The notes under the pieces are model-generated. The model saw only the letters and a program-made list of their open reading frames with translations. It had not been told where the DNA came from and searched no databases. Below, piece after piece: positions 1 through 3,620 of a stretch of DNA of 6,614 bases. Source of the DNA: CAZXVU01 sp964644465 (GTDB lineage: Bacteria > Chlamydiota > Chlamydiia > Chlamydiales > SM23-39); the NCBI GenBank assembly GCA_964644465.1, contig CAZXVU010000114.1:1-6614 (forward strand), in the 5' to 3' direction. The position numbers and the translations under genes were made by a program. How positions within the stretch are numbered: the first letter of the stretch is position 1; each line of letters begins with the position of its first letter.

Positions 1-62
1 ATTCGAACCCGTGTTATCGGAATGAAAATCCGGTGTCCTAGACCGGGCTAGACGATGGGGCC
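1..62 (-). tRNA. tRNA-Glu (anticodon UUC), 3' end cut by window edge
   Basis: Read on the minus strand from 62 downwards, this begins GGCCCCATCGTC and matches the usual tRNA-Glu layout: a 7-nt acceptor strand, D arm, anticodon loop TTTTCAT with anticodon TTC (plus-strand 24-26), variable loop, and T loop TTCGAAT ending at position 1. The 3' half of the T stem, the 3' acceptor strand and the discriminator base lie outside the window. The anticodon stem CCGGA/TCCGA pairs at four positions but leaves a C27-A43 mismatch at its top (plus-strand 33 and 17). The gene follows frr on the same strand, 53 nt after its stop, and may be read from the operon or from its own promoter. In Chlamydiota, Glu-tRNA-Glu serves protein synthesis and tetrapyrrole synthesis. 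The identity is secure; only the missing end is unknown. Confidence 0.93.
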
Positions 63-83
63 GGAACTTGAAAAACGTGATCG

Positions 84-113
84 ATTTTACTCTATCGCCT
101 TAATTTTGTGCAA
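84..113 (-). promoter_or_regulatory. Possible sigma-70-type promoter for tRNA-Glu
   Basis: On the minus strand, TTGCAC (113-108) and TAAAAT (89-84) are separated by 18 nt. The -10 box matches the consensus at 5 of 6 positions, the -35 box at only 3 of 6. Transcription would start around 75-78, about 15 nt before the tRNA 5' end. The -35 box lies just after the frr stop codon. No terminator hairpin is visible between frr and the tRNA, so read-through from frr is equally possible. This is inferred from spacing and sequence only. Confidence 0.3.
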
Positions 114-115
114 GA

Positions 116-670
116 TCAGACTGTCATTATCTCCTTCTCTTTTTCTGCACAAACTGCATCAATGTCTTTGCAAAAGCGGTCGGTGAGCTCTTGGATCGTT
201 TTTTCATTCTTTTTCATCTGATCTTCTGGGATCACGCCATCGGCTTTTTGCTTGCGGACGAGTTCATTGAATTTGCGCCGGATTTCCCGCATGACAATTT
301 TCGATTTTTCCCCGAGGTCCTTGCACTGCTTGGCGATCTGTTTGCGGATTGTCTCATCCATCGGAGGTATATTGATCCGAATGACTTTGCCATCGACCAT
401 GGGGTTTACGCCGAGTTTTGCCGCCTCAATCGCCTTAGAGATGGCGTTGATATTGGCGTGGTCGAAGGGAGTCACAAGGATTTGGCGGGATTCAGGTACG
501 TTGACGTTAGCAAGGGCTTTGAGCGGCATGTGAGAACCGTAGATCTCCACATGGACTTTGTCTAAAATGGATGCGTTGGCGCGCCCTGTACGGAGCGACT
601 TTAAATCTTGTTTTAGATGGTCGAGGGCCGCTTGCATGGCCGTTTTGACTTGGGCTTCAACATTGCTCAT
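116..670 (-). CDS. frr: Ribosome recycling factor (RRF)
   Basis: RRF works with EF-G (and IF3) to split the post-termination ribosome in the cytosol so that subunits can be reused. The 184-residue product is close to the usual length of about 185. Family features can be seen: the N-terminal helix ending in LRTGRANAS (residues 26-34), the domain II beta segment around Tyr44-Gly45 and PLKALANVNVPESRQILVTP, then IRINIPPMDETIRKQ and two long charged helices (KSKIVMREIRRKFNELVRK and the C-terminal part), which with the first helix form the three-helix bundle. I chose the ATG at 670 (MSNVEAQ) over an in-frame ATG at 688. The later start has GGAGAG at 683-678 at good spacing and lies 4 nt after the pyrH stop, whereas 688 would overlap pyrH for no gain. 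It is the last protein gene of the operon and stops with TGA at 118-116. Confidence 0.97.
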   Translation of the reverse strand: MSNVEAQVKTAMQAALDHLKQDLKSLRTGRANASILDKVHVEIYGSHMPLKALANVNVPESRQILVTPFDHANINAISKAIEAAKLGVNPMVDGKVIRINIPPMDETIRKQIAKQCKDLGEKSKIVMREIRRKFNELVRKQKADGVIPEDQMKKNEKTIQELTDRFCKDIDAVCAEKEKEIMTV

Positions 671-674
671 AATT

Positions 675-1412
675 TCACTCTCCAGCAACTAAGGTGCCTA
701 CAGGCTCATTGAAAATAGCGCTTTTCAATGAATTGTCCGAGAAAATATTAAAAACACGGATCGGAATCCGATTTTCCCGGCAGAGGGCAATTGCAGTCGC
801 GTCCATCACTTGGAATTGACCTGCTAAGACCTCTGAATAGGTCACCTGATCAAATTTATCAGCATCAGGGTATTTCATCGGATCTTTGTTGTAAATTCCA
901 TCGACCTTGGTTGCTTTCAATAAAATTTGAGCATGGATTTCTAAGGCTCTGAGCGCAGCAGCTGAATCGGTGGTGAAGTAGGGATTGCCGGTGCCTCCGA
1001 CAAAAATAAGGACGATTCCTTTATCGAGATATTTGAGCGCATTTTTCCAGGAATAAGACTCAGCCATGACATCGCAGGCGATGGCGCTCATGATTCGGCT
1101 TTCGCATTGGATCCGCTCGAACGCTTGCTGAATGGCAATGCCGTTGATGAGGGTGGCTAACATGCCGATGTGGTCCGCAGGAGTGCGTTCCATTCCCGCT
1201 TTGGTCGCTCTCACCCCGCGAAAAATATTTCCGCCGCCGATGACAACACCTACTTGGACGCCAAGAAGAGTCAGTTCTTTGACTTGCGAAGCGATCCGGT
1301 GGCAGGCTTCAGGGTCAACCCCAAATTTCTGCTCTCCCATGAGCGCTTCGCCAGAAAGCTTTAGAAGTATGCGCTTATAAGCGGGCTTTCCCATTTTGTT
1401 GGGATAGGTCAT
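675..1412 (-). CDS. pyrH: UMP kinase (uridylate kinase)
   Basis: This enzyme phosphorylates UMP to UDP using ATP, an essential step in pyrimidine nucleotide supply, and forms hexamers in the cytosol. The 245-residue product carries the amino-acid-kinase fold signatures: KRILLKLSGEAL (13-24) with the phosphate-binding lysine, the glycine loop GGGNIFRG (59-66), the UMP-binding stretch ADHIGMLATLING (79-91), VGGTGNPYFTTDSAA (138-152) contacting UMP, and KATKVDGIYNKDP (166-178) in the ATP-binding region. The start is taken as the ATG at 1412, which overlaps the tsf stop as ATGA. A longer ORF to 1475 would only run into tsf. A later ATG (residue 7, Met before GKPAYKR) is possible, but I see no ribosome binding site for it. 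GGAAAG at 1425-1420, within the tsf end, is a weak Shine-Dalgarno 7 nt upstream. The overlap suggests translational coupling to tsf. Confidence 0.97.
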   Translation of the reverse strand: MTYPNKMGKPAYKRILLKLSGEALMGEQKFGVDPEACHRIASQVKELTLLGVQVGVVIGGGNIFRGVRATKAGMERTPADHIGMLATLINGIAIQQAFERIQCESRIMSAIACDVMAESYSWKNALKYLDKGIVLIFVGGTGNPYFTTDSAAALRALEIHAQILLKATKVDGIYNKDPMKYPDADKFDQVTYSEVLAGQFQVMDATAIALCRENRIPIRVFNIFSDNSLKSAIFNEPVGTLVAGE

Positions 1413-2257
1413 TGGCCTACTTTCCAGCGCCAGAAACAGCGTACCGAAAGATGCTTCCCGACTTTCTTTGCACAAGCATCGAGAAACTGCTGTACCGTCA
1501 CGCTACTGTCTTTGACGTATTTTTGATGGACCAAGCACACTTGATCGGCAAAGGCCTTGATTTTTCCAGCGACGATTTTGTCGACGATATTTGCCGGCTT
1601 GCCCTGAACTTGAGAACGGGCAATCTCTTCTTCGCGGGAAAGTACGTGGGCAGGAATTTCTTCCGGCTTTAGGTATTCAGGACTTTCCGCCGCAATATGC
1701 ATTGCGATCTCTTTAGCAATTGCATCTTGGTCGGAAGCGCCTTCCACTTCAACGACTACGACGAGCTTACCGCCCATATGAGAATAAATTCCATAAGAGC
1801 TGTTTGGATGACGAGGAATCAATTCCAGCCTGCGGAGCTGAATATTCTCTCCGAGAGCCTGAATGATTAAATTCCGGTACTGATCGATCGTGATCGATTT
1901 GTCTTTGAAATAAGGCTGTTGAATGAAATCAGCGAGAGACTTTGGTCTAGTTTCCAGAGCCTGCTTTACGCAATCGTGGACGAAATGTTTGAAACGATCA
2001 TTCTGTGTGACGAAATCTGTTTCCGCATTGGCTTCAATGAGGACGAGGTGATGCTTATCTTCAGAAGTTAAGATCAAGCCTTCTTTTGTTTCGCGGCCTT
2101 CTTTCTTCACTCCAGAGGCCATCCCTGCTTTGCGAAGGATATCGATCGCTTTTTCCATATCGCCTTCAGAGAGAACGAGGGCTTCTTTGCATTTGCCCAT
2201 CCCTACGCCCGTCCGCTCGCGCAGCTCTTTGATCATATCAGCGGTGATTTCTTTCAT
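1409..2257 (-). CDS. tsf: Elongation factor Ts (EF-Ts)
   Basis: EF-Ts is the nucleotide exchange factor that displaces GDP from EF-Tu. The 282-residue product has the family parts in order: an N-terminal UBA-like domain with MIKELRERTGVGMGKCKEAL (8-27), the core motif NAETDFV (77-83), whose TDFV residues in known EF-Ts reach EF-Tu and disturb its Mg/nucleotide site, two core subdomains, and the C-terminal EKIV-like segment (IVDKIVAGKIKAF) before the final QKYVKD. An in-frame GTG at 2260 directly precedes the ATG at 2257. I prefer the ATG; both lie downstream of AAAGGAGT (2273-2266), with 9 nt between GGAG and the ATG. This binding site overlaps the rpsB stop codon. The last four bases are shared with the pyrH start (ATGA). 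The pairing rpsB-tsf is one of the most conserved in bacteria. Confidence 0.97.
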   Translation of the reverse strand: MKEITADMIKELRERTGVGMGKCKEALVLSEGDMEKAIDILRKAGMASGVKKEGRETKEGLILTSEDKHHLVLIEANAETDFVTQNDRFKHFVHDCVKQALETRPKSLADFIQQPYFKDKSITIDQYRNLIIQALGENIQLRRLELIPRHPNSSYGIYSHMGGKLVVVVEVEGASDQDAIAKEIAMHIAAESPEYLKPEEIPAHVLSREEEIARSQVQGKPANIVDKIVAGKIKAFADQVCLVHQKYVKDSSVTVQQFLDACAKKVGKHLSVRCFWRWKVGQ

Positions 2258-2271
2258 CACAGAGAACTCCT

Positions 2272-3060
2272 TTACTCTTCAGACTCTTCTTCTGTTTCTT
2301 CTTCATCCTCTTCGTCAGGAGATTCTCCGCCTTCTGTGTCGCCTTTAGAAACTGGAAGATTCATGTCGTTCTTCTTGTCAATAGCAGCTTGCATGAGTGA
2401 AGTGAGAACAATCTTGATGCTCTTCAATGCGTCGTCGTTGCATGCGATTACATATTCGATCGGATCTGGATCGCAATTTGTATCGACGAGGGCCATGACT
2501 GGAATTCCCAGCACGTTTGCTTCAGCGACAGCGATATGTTCTCGGGCTGGATCAACAACAACCAAAAGTCCTGGCGGTTTGCGCATTGCGCGGATGCCGG
2601 AGAGGTTGCGGTCGAGTTTGGTTCTTTCTTTTGACAGCACAGAGACCTCTTTTTTGGTGAGGCCTTCGCCGCCAGACGCAATCCGTTTTTCGATCCGCTC
2701 GAGCGTTTTTACAGATTGACGGATCGTCGTTAGATTGGTCAGAGTTCCACCGAGCCATCGTTCGCAAACGTAAAATTCTCCGCACTCTTCAGCGCATTCT
2801 CTCACGACTGCTTTGGCTTGTTTTTTCGTACCGACAAAGAGGATTGATTTACGTTTTCCGACCGTATCGCGGATGACTCCCACGGCAGCACGGATCTGCT
2901 GCAATGTCTTTGCGAGGTCGATGATATAAATCCCATTGCGCGCCTCAAAAATGAATCTCTTCATCTTTGGATTCCAACGATGGGTTTGGTGCCCGAAATG
3001 AGCTCCTGATTCGAGTAACTCCTTAATCGTTACTCCTGCTTCTTTTTGTGCTGTAGCCAA
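2272..3060 (-). CDS. rpsB: 30S ribosomal protein S2 with acidic C-terminal tail
   Basis: S2 binds late in 30S assembly near the S1 attachment site. The 262-residue product shows the first S2 signature LLESGAHFGHQTHRWNPKM (15-33), then FIFEARNGIYIIDL, RWLGGTLTNLTTIRQS (101-116), and the second signature PGLLVVVDPAREHIAVAEA (163-181) followed by GIPVMALVDTNCDPDPIEY and NDDALKSI. The start is a TTG at 3060-3058 with GAGG at 3069-3066, 5 nt upstream. No ATG or GTG in frame lies between the upstream stop and the conserved domain, and the next Met (residue 33) is inside the signature. The last 22 residues (241-262) contain 15 Asp/Glu and no basic residue, an extension beyond the folded domain. S2 often represses its own operon through its mRNA leader, but I see no proven site here. 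The gene follows tRNA-Gly by 26 nt and begins the protein part of the operon. Confidence 0.97.
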   Translation of the reverse strand: MATAQKEAGVTIKELLESGAHFGHQTHRWNPKMKRFIFEARNGIYIIDLAKTLQQIRAAVGVIRDTVGKRKSILFVGTKKQAKAVVRECAEECGEFYVCERWLGGTLTNLTTIRQSVKTLERIEKRIASGGEGLTKKEVSVLSKERTKLDRNLSGIRAMRKPPGLLVVVDPAREHIAVAEANVLGIPVMALVDTNCDPDPIEYVIACNDDALKSIKIVLTSLMQAAIDKKNDMNLPVSKGDTEGGESPDEEDEEETEEESEE

Positions 3061-3069
3061 AATATCCTC
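3058..3069 (-). promoter_or_regulatory. rpsB ribosome binding site with TTG start
   Basis: On the minus strand GAGG (3069-3066) lies 5 nt upstream of the TTG initiation codon (3060-3058), which is followed by GCTACAGCA. The only nearby ATG, at 3086-3084 straight after the tRNA, is out of frame and reaches a TAA after three codons. The weak start codon may hold S2 output down relative to the downstream genes, which is inference. Confidence 0.75.
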
Positions 3070-3086
3070 AAAAATTAATTTTTCAT

Positions 3087-3157
3087 AGCGCCTGGACAGA
3101 ATTGAACTGACACTCGTAGCTTGGAAGGCTACTGTTCTACCATTGAACTACAGGCGC
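3087..3157 (-). tRNA. tRNA-Gly (anticodon UCC)
   Basis: The minus strand from 3157 to 3087 folds into a full 71-nt cloverleaf: a perfect 7-bp acceptor stem GCGCCTG/CAGGCGC with discriminator T, D stem GTTC/GAAC, anticodon stem GTAGC/GCTAC around loop CTTCCAA (anticodon TCC), a 4-nt variable loop, and T stem GTCAG/CTGTC around TTCAATT. The T stem holds one T-T mismatch at its second pair (positions 50 and 64). CCA is not encoded; the next bases are ATG. A U discriminator fits bacterial tRNA-Gly. It lies 26 nt upstream of rpsB with no terminator between them, so it is probably cut from the 5' end of the rpsB transcript. Confidence 0.95.
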
Positions 3158-3193
3158 ACTTAAAACGAGCCATTTAAAAAATTCGAAATAGTA

Positions 3194-3222
3194 GTTTTAC
3201 TCGAAAATTCCTTTTTTTCCAA
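3194..3222 (-). promoter_or_regulatory. Possible promoter for tRNA-Gly/rpsB operon
   Basis: On the minus strand TTGGAA (3222-3217) and TAAAAC (3199-3194) are 17 nt apart, each matching the sigma-70/sigma-66 consensus at 4 of 6 positions. Transcription would start near 3187, about 30 nt before the tRNA 5' end. The region is AT-rich and is the only place upstream of the operon before the GC-rich block, so a promoter is expected hereabouts, but the exact boxes are weak. The -35 box lies close to the binding site of the plus-strand small ORF. Confidence 0.3.
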
Positions 3223-3247
3223 GAGAAACATCACGAAAGGAATGATT

Positions 3248-3349
3248 ATGAATGAGATCCTAGTTAAAGGAAAGGGGAACAAGATAAACAAGATCGCCGA
3301 CAATGGCGAGCAAGATAAAATTGAGAGGGCAAATAAGAAAATAATTTAG
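3248..3349 (+). CDS. Possible 33-residue charged small protein
   Basis: An ATG at 3248 opens a 33-codon frame ending in TAG at 3347-3349. AAAGGA at 3236-3241 sits 6 nt upstream, a good Shine-Dalgarno placement; an in-frame ATG at 3242 abuts that site and is less likely. The peptide starts MNEILVKGKGNKINKI and is rich in Lys (7), Ile (6) and Asn (5), with a net charge near +3. It has no membrane segment or signal peptide and no motif I recognise. The frame stops exactly where the GC content jumps. It could be a real small protein, a leader peptide for the downstream structured region or pbpB, or chance: an A-rich stretch easily stays open for 33 codons, and short repeats of the type CAAGATAAA suggest low complexity. 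I see no convincing plus-strand promoter. No function is proposed. Confidence 0.25.
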   Translation: MNEILVKGKGNKINKIADNGEQDKIERANKKII

Positions 3350-3530
3350 CCGCCGGCGGAAGCCGAGCGGCCACCGAGCCCGCTGAGACAAAGCAGAACT
3401 GCAGCGCAGGACCCGAAGACAGTGGTCTCCACGGCGAGGGCCGAGCACGCAGTAGGCGGTAAACCGCCGGTCAGCAAAGTCTCAGTTAGGGCCCCTGGGC
3501 GTGCGGGGGCGGAGCAGCCCGACCGTCTTC
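3350..3530 (+). other. GC-rich structured block of unknown nature (candidate ncRNA or inserted repeat)
   Basis: By hand count about 69% of 3351-3530 is G or C, against about 33% for the preceding 189 nt. Reading the plus strand as RNA, CGGC-GGAA-GCCG (3354-3365) forms a hairpin with a GNRA-type loop. GCCC (3378-3381) plus CTGAGAC (3383-3389) pair with GTCTCAG (3479-3485) plus GGGC (3489-3492), an 11-bp long-range stem interrupted by small bulges. Enclosed are GTGG-TCT-CCAC (3422-3432), CGGC-GAGG-GCCG (3432-3443, sharing one base with the previous) and GGCGG-TAAA-CCGCC (3455-3468). GGGC/GCCC (3507-3520) forms another hairpin after it. No protein frame here looks coded. It matches none of tmRNA, RNase P RNA, SRP RNA or 6S RNA as I know them. 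The strand is uncertain; plus is favoured only by the GGAA loop. It could be a structured RNA, a long 5' leader of pbpB, or a dispersed GC-rich repeat. Confidence 0.4.
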
Positions 3531-3550
3531 CTTTCTCAATTTCTTTTATT

Positions 3551-3572
3551 GATTCCCGCGACAGCGGGAATC
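3551..3572. repeat. Perfect 9-bp inverted repeat (hairpin) upstream of pbpB
   Basis: GATTCCCGC (3551-3559), loop GACA, then GCGGGAATC (3564-3572). No T-run follows on either strand, so it is not a standard intrinsic terminator. It ends 34 nt before the pbpB ribosome binding site, where it could act as a leader hairpin or an operator-like site. It may also belong with the GC-rich block just upstream. Confidence 0.6.
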
Positions 3573-3606
3573 GTTCTATATTCCCGACTCTCGAGAAATA
3601 TTTACT

Positions 3607-3620
3607 AGAAGGCTATGATG
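3607..3620 (+). promoter_or_regulatory. pbpB ribosome binding site and start choice
   Basis: AGAAGG (3607-3612) precedes three in-frame ATGs at 3615, 3618 and 3627. Spacing is 2, 5 and 14 nt respectively, so 3618 is the best start. An in-frame TAG at 3606-3608 rules out anything further upstream. Confidence 0.65.

Noticed and set aside
191..565. 124-codon plus-strand ORF antisense to frr
   Set aside because: It lies wholly within a clearly conserved gene on the other strand and has no recognisable domain; a reading-frame shadow.
3260..3448. 62-codon minus-strand ORF with a hydrophobic C-terminus
   Set aside because: The hydrophobic stretch is the antisense of the A/G-rich small-ORF region. 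It spans the GC boundary with composition tracking the DNA, and no start signal is evident.
3350..3530. RNase P RNA, suggested by CGGTAAAC followed by AGCAAAG and TTAGGG, similar to part of the RNase P core
   Set aside because: The universally conserved GAGGAAAGTCC segment and the 3' ACAGAA region are absent on both strands, and the flanking AT-rich DNA cannot supply the rest of the molecule.
3551..3572. Intrinsic terminator
   Set aside because: The stem is strong but no run of T follows it on either strand.
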